DNA from: Nitrosomonas sp.
GTDB lineage: Bacteria; Pseudomonadota; Gammaproteobacteria; Burkholderiales; Nitrosomonadaceae
Reading direction: 5' to 3'
Assembly (NCBI RefSeq): GCF_019752095.1
Contig: NZ_JAIEMO010000032.1
Location: 24,187-88,186 of the forward strand
DNA length: 64,000 nt
This document shows, in pieces, positions 46,379 to 56,073 of this stretch. The translations under genes and the position numbers were made by a program. Position 1 is the first letter of the stretch. Each line of letters starts with the position of its first letter. The notes beneath the pieces were generated by a model. That model did not search any database. It was not told the origin of the DNA and worked only from the letters and a program-made list of their open reading frames with translations.

Positions 46379-46488
46379 AATAAAGCACCCCGCCGCAAGC
46401 AGCGAGGTATTAAAAGCGCTCTTCAGACTGCTGGTTTTCAACCAGCCTTCGCCCCAAGGGGCGAGGAATTAAACCCGGAAGAGATTAA
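46379..46488 (+). repeat. 110-bp structured repeat, copy 2
   Basis: Identical at all 110 positions to 17166-17275, same orientation. It lies between the AhpD-like gene (stop at 46263) and the TetR gene. The flanks of the two copies differ except for a shared AT-rich character. An open frame at 46260-46472 runs through this repeat and is not counted as a gene. The rest of 46264-46617 shows nothing further. Confidence 0.85.
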
Positions 46489-46617
46489 AATAATAATTAT
46501 CTGACACCTACGGATGTTTTCGAAGGTGTTCCTCTCGAAACTACAGTAGAGTATTTTCATTCACGCAAATTTATAGTAGCCTATCTTATTGAAGAAATTA
46601 TGTGATTGGAGTTCGTT

Positions 46618-47199
46618 TTGACTAGAACACGTGAATTTGATGTTAATGAAACTCTGGACAGAGCTATGCATTTATTCTGGAAAAAGGGTTATGTCGAAAC
46701 TTCTGTGCGCGATCTAGTTGAGTATACTGGTGTCGCTCATGCTGGCCTGTACTCTGCGTTTGGGGATAAAGAGGGACTCTTTAAGGCTGCTGTTAGAAAA
46801 TATTGTCTCAAAATAGCAGACGAGATGTTCGGTGTTCTTGACCATGATAATGCTGGACGTGCTGAAGTTGAGCGCATTTTCGGAAACATCCTGCAAATGA
46901 ATAAAGACGGACGCCTACGTAACGGTTGTATGCTGGTCAATACGGCCATTGAGTTTTCAGAAACAGATGAAGAACTCAAAAATATGGTGTTGGGCAACTT
47001 TAAAAAACTGGAGGAAGCACTGGGTAGAGCGCTCACTCATGCTGTTGCAGCCGGAGAAGTCCGGAATGATCTTCCTGTCAAAAGAGTAGCCATTTCGATG
47101 GCAACAACAATTCACGGCCTAGCCGCGCTGTCTCGAGCTGGAATTTCATTTTCTACAATAGAAGAAGCCATACTTGCTACGCTTGAACAGCTAGATTAA
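46618..47199 (+). CDS. TetR/AcrR-family regulator
   Basis: The 193-residue protein probably starts with TTG at 46618, where TTGGAG lies six bases upstream; the four-codon-longer TTG start overlaps that site. The N-terminal helix-turn-helix is seen in ALxLFWKKGYVETSVRDL-like text (AMHLFWKKGYVETSVRDLVE, YTGVAHAGLYSAFGDKEGLF). The C-terminal part is the helical ligand domain. It resembles the TetR subgroup that controls detoxification genes. A perfect 20-bp palindrome lies between this gene and the RND transporter gene and is the likely operator. Confidence 0.9.
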   Translation: MTRTREFDVNETLDRAMHLFWKKGYVETSVRDLVEYTGVAHAGLYSAFGDKEGLFKAAVRKYCLKIADEMFGVLDHDNAGRAEVERIFGNILQMNKDGRLRNGCMLVNTAIEFSETDEELKNMVLGNFKKLEEALGRALTHAVAAGEVRNDLPVKRVAISMATTIHGLAALSRAGISFSTIEEAILATLEQLD

Positions 47200-47213
47200 A
47201 AAAATTTGCACAA

Positions 47214-47233
47214 TTAAGATCGATCGATCTTAA
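47214..47233. promoter_or_regulatory. Perfect 20-bp palindrome, likely TetR operator
   Basis: TTAAGATCGATCGATCTTAA is a perfect palindrome 12 bp before the GTG start of the transporter gene, and its right end adjoins the CGGAGG ribosome site. TTGCAC at 47206-47211 overlaps a possible -35 region. Size and symmetry fit a TetR-family operator. Confidence 0.6.
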
Positions 47234-47245
47234 ACGGAGGTTATA

Positions 47246-49603
47246 GTGGCTGCAATTGAAAGCAAAACTAAACAATTAAACAAAATGGATCGTTTCGCAC
47301 TTCAATGGGCAGAATTTGTCATTAAAAATCGCGTGAAGACAATTTTTTTTGCAATTGTTGTCTTTTTAATTTTTGCCGCTGGATTGATGCAGATTCAGAC
47401 TTCACATAATTATCGCGTCTTTTTTAGCGATAAAAATCCTGACCTGCTCACATTTGAAAAATTTGAAGAAACATATACGAAAAATGACAATTTTCTTTTT
47501 GTTTTTAAGCCTTATTCAGGCACGATTGATCAACCTTTTGTTGCTCAGGCTATTGAAGAATTTACGGCCCGAGCCTGGACCATTCCATTCGCAATACGGG
47601 TCGATTCAATCACCAATTTTCAGCATACCTATGCCATCGATGACGACTTGATTGTTGAGGACCTTATAGAAGATGCAGCAAATCTTTCACAGGCAGAAAT
47701 TGCTAAGCGCGTTGATATCGCACTTAACGAGCCTTTGCTTGCGGGTAGTCTTGTTGCACTTGATCGTGGCGCATCAGGCATCAATGTAACGCTGCAATAC
47801 CCGGGAAAAAGCTTGGGCGAACTACCAGAAGCCATTCATTTCGCGCACGCACTCGTAGCTGAATTCGAACAAAGTTATCCAGACCTGAAGATTGCACTCA
47901 CAGGTATTTCGGCACTCAATAATGCTTTTTTTGAGGCCACAATAAATGATGCAAAAACACTCTATGGGCCAATGTTTCTAGTGCTGATTGTTATCACATG
48001 GCTCATCATACGAAACATTTCCGGTGTCGTTGCAACGGTACTCGTTATTACATTTGCAACACTGGCCGCGATGGGTTTTGCGGGTTGGGCAGGCATCACC
48101 ATTTCGCCATTCTCGGGCAGTGCACCGGTTGTCATTCTAACGCTGGCCATTGTGGACTCTATTCATATACTGATTACGATGGTGCAGCGTATGCGTGTAG
48201 GCGATGACAAAATTGCGGCCATCAAAGAAAGTATGCGGGTCAATTTTCTAGCCGTTTCAATTACCAGCTTAACAACGATTATCGGCTTTCTAGCACTCAA
48301 TTTTTCCGATGCGCCTCCTTTCAATGCCCTGGGAAATATTGCAGCAGTGGGCATTGCTGCCGCGTGGTTTTATTCGCTTACATTTTTGCCGGCTTTGTTA
48401 GCACTTTTGCCATTTAATGTACAAACCTATTCAGATAAATCTCGAGGGCCGCTTCAGGAAGCAATCAATAAACTTGCCGAGTTCGTTATTGCAAGAGCAC
48501 GTGCTACGCTAGTTTTTGTCGGTCTCCTTTTCATTGGCCTGGCTTCCGCCATACCAACAATCGACTTGAACGATCAATGGGTTGAATACTTTGACGATCG
48601 AGTAGAATTTCGTGGTGATGCGAAGTTTGCTATCAATCATCTGACAGGACTTTATATTCTGGAGTACTCCGTACCTGCTGGAGAACCTGGTGCCATCAGT
48701 GAGCCTAAATATCTACAAGACCTGGATGACTTTGCGATCTGGCTGCGAGAATATTCAAAGGTACGCCATGTTTACTCGTATACGGACATCATCAGGCGGC
48801 TGAGCATGAACATGAATGCCGACGATCCGGCCTATTATAAAATCCCAGAGGAACGTGAGCTCGCTGCGCAATATCTGCTGCTTTATGAATTGTCATTACC
48901 TTACGGACTGGACCTCAATGACCGCATAGACATTGACAAGTCATCGACTCGAGTTTCAGTCACACTCGATGAAATTACCACAGGAGAGACGCGGCGATTC
49001 CTGAAAGATATTGATGCCTGGTGGAATGCACGTTCACCAGGGAATGAAGTGTATGGAACTGGCGCAACCTATCTTTTTTCCTTTATCTCCGAGCGCAATA
49101 TACAGGACATGATTGGCGGCAACATTGTCGCGGTCATTTTGATTTCCCTTATTATGATAATCACGCTGAGAAGCTTTAGCTTCGGGTTTCTTAGCTTGAT
49201 TCCAAATATTGCGCCCCTCATTATGACGTTCGGTGTATGGGCGTTGCTAGTAGGAGAAGTGGGTATGGCTGCAGCGACGGTATCCGCTACTTCTCTTGGC
49301 ATTATCGTCGACAACACGGTGCATATCCTTACCAAATACCAGCGTGCTCGTGAAGAGTTAGCGCTCTCCGTTGAGGATGCAATTCGCTACACCTTTGATA
49401 CCGTTGGGGCTGCGGTTGTGGCCAATGCGCTGATTCTGGCGTTTGGCTTTAGTGTTCTCATGTATTCTTCATTCCAGATTACGTCTGATATGGGAACGTT
49501 GACAGCACTGGCTATTATTATCGCCTTGATTGTAGATCTGTTGTTGTTACCAGCGCTGCTCATGCTACGCGCTCAACCTAAAAAAAGGAGTTCATTATGT
49601 TAA
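47246..49603 (+). CDS. RND/MMPL-family inner-membrane transporter
   Basis: The 785-residue protein starts with GTG at 47246 after CGGAGG. It has a first helix near residues 33-50, a periplasmic loop, five clustered helices around residues 235-400, a second loop and five more near 630-775. This is the duplicated topology of MMPL/RND exporters. The motif GIIVDNTVHILTKYQRA and its counterpart LAIVDSIHILITM contain the membrane Asp/His residues used for proton coupling. No membrane-fusion protein is encoded beside it; instead a LolA-like protein and a beta-barrel protein follow, as in lipid or hopanoid exporters. Substrate unknown. Confidence 0.87.
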   Translation: MAAIESKTKQLNKMDRFALQWAEFVIKNRVKTIFFAIVVFLIFAAGLMQIQTSHNYRVFFSDKNPDLLTFEKFEETYTKNDNFLFVFKPYSGTIDQPFVAQAIEEFTARAWTIPFAIRVDSITNFQHTYAIDDDLIVEDLIEDAANLSQAEIAKRVDIALNEPLLAGSLVALDRGASGINVTLQYPGKSLGELPEAIHFAHALVAEFEQSYPDLKIALTGISALNNAFFEATINDAKTLYGPMFLVLIVITWLIIRNISGVVATVLVITFATLAAMGFAGWAGITISPFSGSAPVVILTLAIVDSIHILITMVQRMRVGDDKIAAIKESMRVNFLAVSITSLTTIIGFLALNFSDAPPFNALGNIAAVGIAAAWFYSLTFLPALLALLPFNVQTYSDKSRGPLQEAINKLAEFVIARARATLVFVGLLFIGLASAIPTIDLNDQWVEYFDDRVEFRGDAKFAINHLTGLYILEYSVPAGEPGAISEPKYLQDLDDFAIWLREYSKVRHVYSYTDIIRRLSMNMNADDPAYYKIPEERELAAQYLLLYELSLPYGLDLNDRIDIDKSSTRVSVTLDEITTGETRRFLKDIDAWWNARSPGNEVYGTGATYLFSFISERNIQDMIGGNIVAVILISLIMIITLRSFSFGFLSLIPNIAPLIMTFGVWALLVGEVGMAAATVSATSLGIIVDNTVHILTKYQRAREELALSVEDAIRYTFDTVGAAVVANALILAFGFSVLMYSSFQITSDMGTLTALAIIIALIVDLLLLPALLMLRAQPKKRSSLC

Positions 49604-50427
49604 GACTGAAAAGACTCAAGCAATTTAATCCATTTAACCATGTGATTTTAGCAGGCGTTCTCATGCTGACAAGCTTCGCTCATTTACCTGTTGCCGCAGA
49701 AGATCTTGATCAAAAGGGATTTGATGTTGCTGCACGTAACGACCGTTCAGATCGAGGCTTTGGTGATAGCCGAGTAGAGCTTGAAATGGTGCTGAAAAAT
49801 GCCGCAGGCGCAGAATCCCGGCGCACACTTGAAATCTCGACACTTGAGCTTCCGGATGAATCTGTCGGTGATAAAAATCTTATCGTTTTTTTCACGCCCG
49901 CAGACATTGAAGGTACGGCACTACTTTCTTACGCCAAAATATTGGATCCAGACGATCAATGGCTCTATCTGCCAGCGCTAAAACGTGTGAAACGTATCTC
50001 ATCAAAAAACAAATCCGGCCCATTTGTCGGCTCAGAGTATGCTTTTGAAGATATCACCGGCCAGGAACTTGAAAAATATGAATATACCTGGTTGCGTGAA
50101 GAACCTTGTGGAGAACTGAACTGTGACGTTGTTGAGCGCCGGCCACGCTATAAGGATTCCGGTTATACCAAGCAAATTGGATGGGTTGATCAGACCGTTT
50201 ATCAAGCGCGAAAGATTGAATATTACGATCGCAAAGGCAGCCTGCTGAAAACCCAACTGTTCGAGGATTATAAACTTTATGATGATAAATTCTGGCGAGC
50301 ACATGTGTGGCGCATGGAAAATCATCAAACAGGTAAAAGTACCAATCTTTTTTACAAGGACTATAAATTCAATTTAGGCCTCAAAGACGGTGACTTTGTT
50401 ACCGGAGCACTATCGCGTCAGCGATAG
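49597..50427 (+). CDS. Outer-membrane lipoprotein-sorting (LolA-like) protein
   Basis: The 276-residue exported protein has a signal peptide (hydrophobic core HVILAGVLMLTSFAHLPVAA). The beta-rich domain carries LIVFFTPADIEGTALLSY, QWLYLPALKRVKRIS, FVGSEYAFEDITG and WRMENHQTGKSTNL. This is the LolA-like family (Pfam 17131 type) that accompanies RND transporters and probably carries a lipid or lipoprotein across the periplasm. Its start overlaps the transporter stop by 7 bp and AAAGGAG lies upstream, so the two are coupled. Confidence 0.88.
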   Translation: MLRLKRLKQFNPFNHVILAGVLMLTSFAHLPVAAEDLDQKGFDVAARNDRSDRGFGDSRVELEMVLKNAAGAESRRTLEISTLELPDESVGDKNLIVFFTPADIEGTALLSYAKILDPDDQWLYLPALKRVKRISSKNKSGPFVGSEYAFEDITGQELEKYEYTWLREEPCGELNCDVVERRPRYKDSGYTKQIGWVDQTVYQARKIEYYDRKGSLLKTQLFEDYKLYDDKFWRAHVWRMENHQTGKSTNLFYKDYKFNLGLKDGDFVTGALSRQR

Positions 50428-50450
50428 AAAGTGCGAACTTAGCAAGTGCT

Positions 50451-51701
50451 ATGGAAAAATTACGAAAACGTCTTTTATCGATGAATTTCCTAATTTGGGC
50501 ACTTGCTGTTTTTTTTCTTTCCAAATCATCTACCGTGTCGGCACAATCATTTGACTTTAGCGGTCAGGTTGCTTTAGAAGTGCGCGGATTTCCTGATAAA
50601 TCATTGTTACCCGGTCAGGTTGAAGGTGCACAGTTCTCAAGCTTTTTGGAACCAGAATATCGTTGGCGGAGCGCTGCCCGCGATTCCCTGTTGAAATTCA
50701 CGCCCTTCATTCGCGTAGATACAGTAGACGACAAACGAACGCATTTCGATATCCGAGAAGCAAACTGGAGAAAGATTGCAGGCGACTGGGAATTCCTCGT
50801 CGGTGCCACACGTGTATTCTGGGGTGTTACAGAATCTCGCCATCTGGTTAATGTAATCAACCAAATTGATGCTGTTGAGGACATTGATGAAGAAGCCTTT
50901 CTTGGTCAACCGATGTTTCAAATAGCTCGCCAAACAAGTGTGGGGCGATTTGAATTCTTTTTAATGACACTGTTTCGTGAACGAACATTTGCGGGGCGTA
51001 ATGGACGACTTAGAACGCCGCTTCCTGTTGACACAGGAGCTGCAGTTTATGAAAATAGCGCTAAAGAATGGCACCCTGATATTGCCCTGCGTTATTCACA
51101 TACTCTGAGTGATTTTGATATCGGGTTACACGTCTTTCGCGGTACAAATCGTGAGCCTTCTCTGATCCTATCGTCTGACGGTCAAGGCTTTATACCACAC
51201 TACTCTGTAATGACTCAGGCAGGCGTTGATTTTCAATTTACTCGCGATGCCTGGCTTTGGAAGTTTGAAGGGATCGTCCGTGAAGGACAGGGAACTACAT
51301 TTGCTGCTGCAGTAGCCGGTCTGGAGTATACATTCTTCCAGGTTGCCGAAAGTGATATCGATCTGGGTCTCATTGTGGAAGGACTATATGATGGCCGAGA
51401 TAAATTGAATTTTTCTGACACTCGGGGTAGACAGATTTTTCCTACAATTTATGACAAGGACATTTTCCTTGGCACGCGTCTCGCCTTTAATGACGTACAA
51501 GATTCATCCATTCTTGCGGGCTTTGTAACTGATGTTGTGGATGGGCCAGCAACCTTGCGTGTTGAAGCTGAGCGCCGACTCGGTGAACGCATGAAAATCG
51601 AGCTTATTGGCCAAGCATTTTTTGAAGATGCTCCTAAAAATCCCGTCTCTTTTTTCGTGCAGGACAGTTTTGTTACCCTCAGGATTTCTAGGTTCTTTTA
51701 A
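50451..51701 (+). CDS. Predicted outer-membrane beta-barrel protein of the RND cassette
   Basis: The 416-residue protein has a signal peptide (residues about 12-31, LIWALAVFFLSKSSTVSAQ). The rest is amphipathic beta strands, ending in SFVTLRISRFF, a terminal aromatic typical of outer-membrane barrels. Repeated strand-like text (RFEFFLMTLFRERTF, HPDIALRYSHTLSDFDIGLH, GLIVEGLYDG) supports a barrel. I cannot name the family. Placed 23 bp after the LolA-like gene in the same orientation, it completes a TetR, pump, periplasmic carrier and barrel set. Confidence 0.7.
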   Translation: MEKLRKRLLSMNFLIWALAVFFLSKSSTVSAQSFDFSGQVALEVRGFPDKSLLPGQVEGAQFSSFLEPEYRWRSAARDSLLKFTPFIRVDTVDDKRTHFDIREANWRKIAGDWEFLVGATRVFWGVTESRHLVNVINQIDAVEDIDEEAFLGQPMFQIARQTSVGRFEFFLMTLFRERTFAGRNGRLRTPLPVDTGAAVYENSAKEWHPDIALRYSHTLSDFDIGLHVFRGTNREPSLILSSDGQGFIPHYSVMTQAGVDFQFTRDAWLWKFEGIVREGQGTTFAAAVAGLEYTFFQVAESDIDLGLIVEGLYDGRDKLNFSDTRGRQIFPTIYDKDIFLGTRLAFNDVQDSSILAGFVTDVVDGPATLRVEAERRLGERMKIELIGQAFFEDAPKNPVSFFVQDSFVTLRISRFF

Positions 51702-51827
51702 CCCAAACAGGCCGAACAAAGTTTATCCCCAGGTCAATATCCAAAACCTTGCCTTGACAACAAAGTCCATGTAGTCTGCTAAAGTTATTAATTGTCTTAA
51801 AACAGACAGCTACAACTAAAGGAAATC

Positions 51828-54176
51828 ATGAGTATTTTGCATCAATGGCATTTTTTCCGCTCCGGCGGTTTCGATCAAGTTCACTTAAACTCAAGCGCTG
51901 ACTTAACATCACTTGGCGAGCTCGACCCTAAGCTCTGGGCAGCACTGAGTTGCCCTACCAATAATCTGGAATTTGATGCGAAGACACTCGAATTCATTGA
52001 TACCGATAATGATGGCCATATACGCGTCCCAGAGATCATTGCCGCTGTGAATTGGACCACCTCACTGCTAAAGAATCCGGAAGATATAATCCGCGGATCA
52101 AATTCCCTGCCTTTGAACGCTATCAATAATGACACGGCAGAAGGTGCACTGTTACTGGCATCAGCAAAAGAAATATTGCTCAATATCGGCAAAGGCGAAG
52201 AACCCGCAATCACCGTTGAAGATACAGCAGACTTGAATAAGATTTTTGCCAGCACAAAATACAACGGGGATGGCATTATTCCTTCAAGTACCGCGTTAGA
52301 ATCCAGTACTCAAACTGTCATCGAAGAAATCATTTGCTGTGTCGGATCAGATGAAGATCGATCGGGTTTACCAGGTATTTCTGAAGAAAAAGTCAAACAA
52401 TTCTATATTGAAGCAAACGCTTTCTCTGAATGGTGGCGAGAAGCGGAGAAGGATTCGATCAACATTTTGCTGCTGGGCGACGAAACGGACGCTGCCGAAG
52501 CAGCATTCGATAGGGTTAAGGTTAAAATTGATGATTATTTTACACGCTGCAGATTGGCAGAATTTGATCAGCGTGCCAGTGATCCGTTGAATCCTGCGCT
52601 AGCGGAATATGAAGCGCTGACCAGCAAAAATTTGTCGGCAGATTCTGAAGAAGTTGCTGCTTTTCCTTTGGCAAAAGTTGAAGCGAAAAAACCGCTTCCG
52701 CTCGAAAACGGGATTAATCCTGCCTGGACTGGAGCGCTGACTGAGTTTAAAAGGAAGGTTTTCGTTCCACTGTTAGGAAATAAAGATAACCTAAGCAATG
52801 GAGATTGGCAGGAATTATGCCACAAATTCTCTGCTTATCAGGCTTGGTTGAGAGCCAAGCGTGGGGCTGCTGTGGAATCTCTAGGAATCAAGCGTGTTCG
52901 CGCCATCCTGACGGGTGGGTATCATGACAAAATCATGCAACTGATCCAGAACGACAAGTCACACTCCGGCACTGCGGATGCCATCAATTCGGTGGAAAAG
53001 TTAATTCGCTTTCATTGCCATCTTTTTCAGCTGTTGGATAATTTCGTGTCTTTTCATGATTTTTACACGGCCCAGAACAAGGCAATTTTTCAGGCTGGAT
53101 CACTCTATCTGGATGGCCGCAGCTGTGATTTTTGCTTGCATGTCGCAGACATCAACAAGCACAGCAGCATGGCAAATTTAAGCGGTATTTATCTGGCCTA
53201 TTGCGAGTGTCAGCGAAGGGGCGATGATAGTAAAAAAATGAATATCGTAGCGGCCTTCACGAATGGCGATGCAGACAATCTGATGGTGGGCCGAAACGGT
53301 ATTTTCTATGACCGCAAAGGCCAAGACTGGGATGCAACAATCGTAAAAATTATTGAACACCCCATCAGTGTCCGACAGGCCTTCTGGTATCCGTATAAAC
53401 GGATTGGCAAAATGATCGGTGAGCAGATCGAGAAAATAGTCAGCGCCCGGGAAAAAGCAGTGCAGGATCAGGCCGCTTCCGGCATAGCAAATACCGCACA
53501 AGCAGCGGATGCAGGCAAAGCACCTCCTGCGCCATTTGATATCGGGAAATTTGTCGGTATTTTTGCGGCTATTGGCCTAGCCATTGGGGCCATCGGAACC
53601 GCGATTGCATCCGTCGTTACAGGTTTCATCAGCTTAGTCTGGTGGAAAATGCCATTGGTAATTCTTGGATTGATTCTTTTGATCTCCGGCCCATCGGTTA
53701 TCCTTGCATTTCTCAAGCTGCGCAAACGCAACCTAGCACCATTACTGGATGGCAATGGCTGGGCGGTAAATACCCGTGCCATTATTAATATCCCTTTCGG
53801 CGCTTCACTAACGAAAACAGCCACCTTACCACCCGGCGCTCAGCGGTCGCTGGTCGATCCTTATGCTGAAAAGGAACGCCCATGGAAACTCTATTTGTTT
53901 CTCATATTACTGCTGGGTAGCATCCTATATTTTTGGAATAGTGGTTACTTCAACGAAAGCACTGGAGGAGAAACACAAAAACAAAGCTTGGATAAAAAAA
54001 GTGAAGCCAACACTGAAAACGAAGCTAAACTTGATAACACCAGATCAGAAAGTAAGATTTCGGATACACCCCAATCTGTAAACAATTTAGAATCCGACAC
54101 CAAAGCTTCTATGGACAAACAATCCAGATCATCATCGGCGACAATTGTTCCAGTACCCAAACCAGCCAGTCATTGA
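51828..54176 (+). CDS. Large EF-hand membrane protein of unknown function
   Basis: The 782-residue protein has a canonical EF-hand loop at residues 58-69 (DTDNDGHIRVPE) and a degenerate one near 140 (KYNGDGIIPSST). A long soluble, mostly helical part follows. Three transmembrane segments lie around residues 575-600, 605-630 (MPLVILGLILLISGPSVILAF) and 690-705 (LYLFLILLLGSILYF). The tail is charged, Ser-, Lys- and Glu-rich. There is no signal peptide at the N-terminus. The family is not one I can name. It starts after AAAGGAAATC at 51828. Placed between the RND cassette and the oxidase operon, with its own spacing of 126 and 196 bp. Confidence 0.75.
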   Translation: MSILHQWHFFRSGGFDQVHLNSSADLTSLGELDPKLWAALSCPTNNLEFDAKTLEFIDTDNDGHIRVPEIIAAVNWTTSLLKNPEDIIRGSNSLPLNAINNDTAEGALLLASAKEILLNIGKGEEPAITVEDTADLNKIFASTKYNGDGIIPSSTALESSTQTVIEEIICCVGSDEDRSGLPGISEEKVKQFYIEANAFSEWWREAEKDSINILLLGDETDAAEAAFDRVKVKIDDYFTRCRLAEFDQRASDPLNPALAEYEALTSKNLSADSEEVAAFPLAKVEAKKPLPLENGINPAWTGALTEFKRKVFVPLLGNKDNLSNGDWQELCHKFSAYQAWLRAKRGAAVESLGIKRVRAILTGGYHDKIMQLIQNDKSHSGTADAINSVEKLIRFHCHLFQLLDNFVSFHDFYTAQNKAIFQAGSLYLDGRSCDFCLHVADINKHSSMANLSGIYLAYCECQRRGDDSKKMNIVAAFTNGDADNLMVGRNGIFYDRKGQDWDATIVKIIEHPISVRQAFWYPYKRIGKMIGEQIEKIVSAREKAVQDQAASGIANTAQAADAGKAPPAPFDIGKFVGIFAAIGLAIGAIGTAIASVVTGFISLVWWKMPLVILGLILLISGPSVILAFLKLRKRNLAPLLDGNGWAVNTRAIINIPFGASLTKTATLPPGAQRSLVDPYAEKERPWKLYLFLILLLGSILYFWNSGYFNESTGGETQKQSLDKKSEANTENEAKLDNTRSESKISDTPQSVNNLESDTKASMDKQSRSSSATIVPVPKPASH

Positions 54177-54293
54177 AGAACTAATTTACGTTGTTTTTAA
54201 ACTGCATGCCAAGATTGGAGCAATTCATCATAAAATTGGACAAGAATTAGGTTTTATTAATTATAATCAATAGCTCTTAAGTATTTCTTCATG

Positions 54294-54321
54294 TAACATG
54301 AGAAATAAAATTGTCATGTTA
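54294..54321 (+). promoter_or_regulatory. Inverted repeat before the oxidase operon
   Basis: TAACATG (54294-54300) and CATGTTA (54315-54321) form a 7-bp inverted repeat with 14 bp between, about 50 bp before the operon start codon. It may be an operator; TATAAT at 54262-54267 is a possible -10 nearby, without a clear -35. Confidence 0.35.
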
Positions 54322-54372
54322 TAAGCGCGTACGAAAGCACTCTTATCAATATTTTTCATAGAAGGAGCTGTT

Positions 54373-56055
54373 ATGAATAAGTCGCAAAAAAAAGAAATAT
54401 GCAATTTATTAATCCTATGCATCCTAATATTAGGCAGCTCGAGCGCCTTAGCAGGGAAAATTCATTCTCCTTGCAGCTATCATCCGATCGACATTGATAA
54501 ATACGGCAAGCAGCCTTTCCAAAACCCGCCCGAACTGCATCCACAAAATGGCAGGCTAGAAACTGAACTGACAGTACAGTATACCGATCCCGAAACCACC
54601 AGCATTGCGGGTTGTGGCGTAAAACTGCGCGCTTATAACGGTAAGCTGGTGGGTCCGACCTTGCGTATCAGGCAGGGAGATGTCATCAATTTACTGCTAA
54701 AAAACCGATTACCGAAAGAATCGCCCAACGAAATTCAAGCGCAATTCGATCAGGAGAACCAAAACGCCTATCTGGATACCATTCCGGCGTCTTTCAATAC
54801 CACTAATGTGCACTTCCACGGCTTACACGTATCACCTACCGGCAATAGCGACAATGTGCTGTTGGCCATTGCGCCGCAAACCGATTTTCCTTACGAAGTC
54901 ACATTACCGCAAGACCATCCGATCGGTTCTTACTGGTATCACGCTCATGCGCACGGCTCGACGTCAATTCAGGTCGGCAGCGGTATGGCAGGTGCCATTG
55001 TCATCGAGGACAATCCAATCACCACGCCAAAAGCACTATTGGCCGCCAATGCCAACGAAAAAATCTTCGTGCTGCAAACCACCCTATATAATCAAAAGGG
55101 GGAACTGAACAACATCACCAGCCTGTTCCCCGGCCCATCCCAACCCAAAGATTGCAATACTGCCGCCAACAAGGATACTTGGCCATGTTCGCAACGACGT
55201 ATCACCATCAACGGTCAGATTGTTCCAATCATCACCATGAAACGTGGCGAAGTACAGCGCTGGCGTTTGATTGATACTGCTTTTCGCGAATCCATTGCAT
55301 TTGCGGTCGAAAAACACGATTTGCATGAAATTGCGCTGGATGGGAACTATCTCGGACGTATCGACACTTGGAAAGCCGGAACACCGATCGACTTGCAGCC
55401 CGGCTACCGCAGCGATGTCTTAGTCAAGGCCAGCATGACTCCGGGAGAATACCGCATCATCGATCAACCGGTTTCCAGTCTCAAATCACTGCGACAAGCC
55501 GACGAACCGGAAAATTTGCTGGCCATCCTAAAAATCACCCACGAGGCCGACGATATGGCTTTGCCAACCAGCGAGGAAATGGCTGCATTGGCGCCTTTTG
55601 GCAATCTCGACTTAAGTAAAAAAGCTGTGGGTGTACAAGAAGTCGCTTTTAAGCTCGGTCAGGATATGCCGGGGAAAAAGAACTACTTTCAAGTCAATTA
55701 CCGCGCGTTTAATCCCGACCATGTCCGTCAATTGGAATTGGGCGCCGTCGATATGTGGTCTCTCACCACAGTCGGCGACCCTGCTGCAGTTCCGAACGGC
55801 ATTCCGCCGACCCCGCATGTGTTTCACATCCATGTCAATCCGTTCCAATGGCAACGCACAGGCCCGGACGGCAAACCGCAAATGGTCTGGAAAGATACGC
55901 TACTGGTACAAGGCCCGACAGTAACCAATATATATACGCAGTACCACGCCTATATCGGTAAGTTTGTCATACATTGCCACATTCTCGATCACGAGGATCT
56001 GGGTATGATGGAAGTCCAAGAAGTAGTCAATATACCGGTTGCACATAGCCATTAA
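54373..56055 (+). CDS. Exported multicopper oxidase (laccase-like)
   Basis: The 560-residue enzyme has a signal peptide (residues 1-27, LLILCILILGSSSALA). The copper motifs are in order: HFHGLH at 147-152, WYHAHAHG at 188-195, HVFHIHVNPF near 480, and HCHILDHEDLGMM near the end. The last supplies the type 1 copper ligands Cys, His and Met and the trinuclear site. All ligands appear present, so it should couple oxidation of phenols, metals or amines to reduction of O2 to water. First gene of a five-gene operon with tyrosinase, LodA-like and LodB-like enzymes, 18 bp before the next. GAAGGAG precedes the ATG. Confidence 0.92.
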   Translation: MNKSQKKEICNLLILCILILGSSSALAGKIHSPCSYHPIDIDKYGKQPFQNPPELHPQNGRLETELTVQYTDPETTSIAGCGVKLRAYNGKLVGPTLRIRQGDVINLLLKNRLPKESPNEIQAQFDQENQNAYLDTIPASFNTTNVHFHGLHVSPTGNSDNVLLAIAPQTDFPYEVTLPQDHPIGSYWYHAHAHGSTSIQVGSGMAGAIVIEDNPITTPKALLAANANEKIFVLQTTLYNQKGELNNITSLFPGPSQPKDCNTAANKDTWPCSQRRITINGQIVPIITMKRGEVQRWRLIDTAFRESIAFAVEKHDLHEIALDGNYLGRIDTWKAGTPIDLQPGYRSDVLVKASMTPGEYRIIDQPVSSLKSLRQADEPENLLAILKITHEADDMALPTSEEMAALAPFGNLDLSKKAVGVQEVAFKLGQDMPGKKNYFQVNYRAFNPDHVRQLELGAVDMWSLTTVGDPAAVPNGIPPTPHVFHIHVNPFQWQRTGPDGKPQMVWKDTLLVQGPTVTNIYTQYHAYIGKFVIHCHILDHEDLGMMEVQEVVNIPVAHSH

Positions 56056-56073
56056 TCGTCAGGAGAACTCGCG

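Noticed and set aside
46260..46472. A 70-codon open frame after the AhpD-like gene
   Set aside because: Its second half is just a translation of the 110-bp repeat, it overlaps the preceding stop, and no ribosome site or family is seen.
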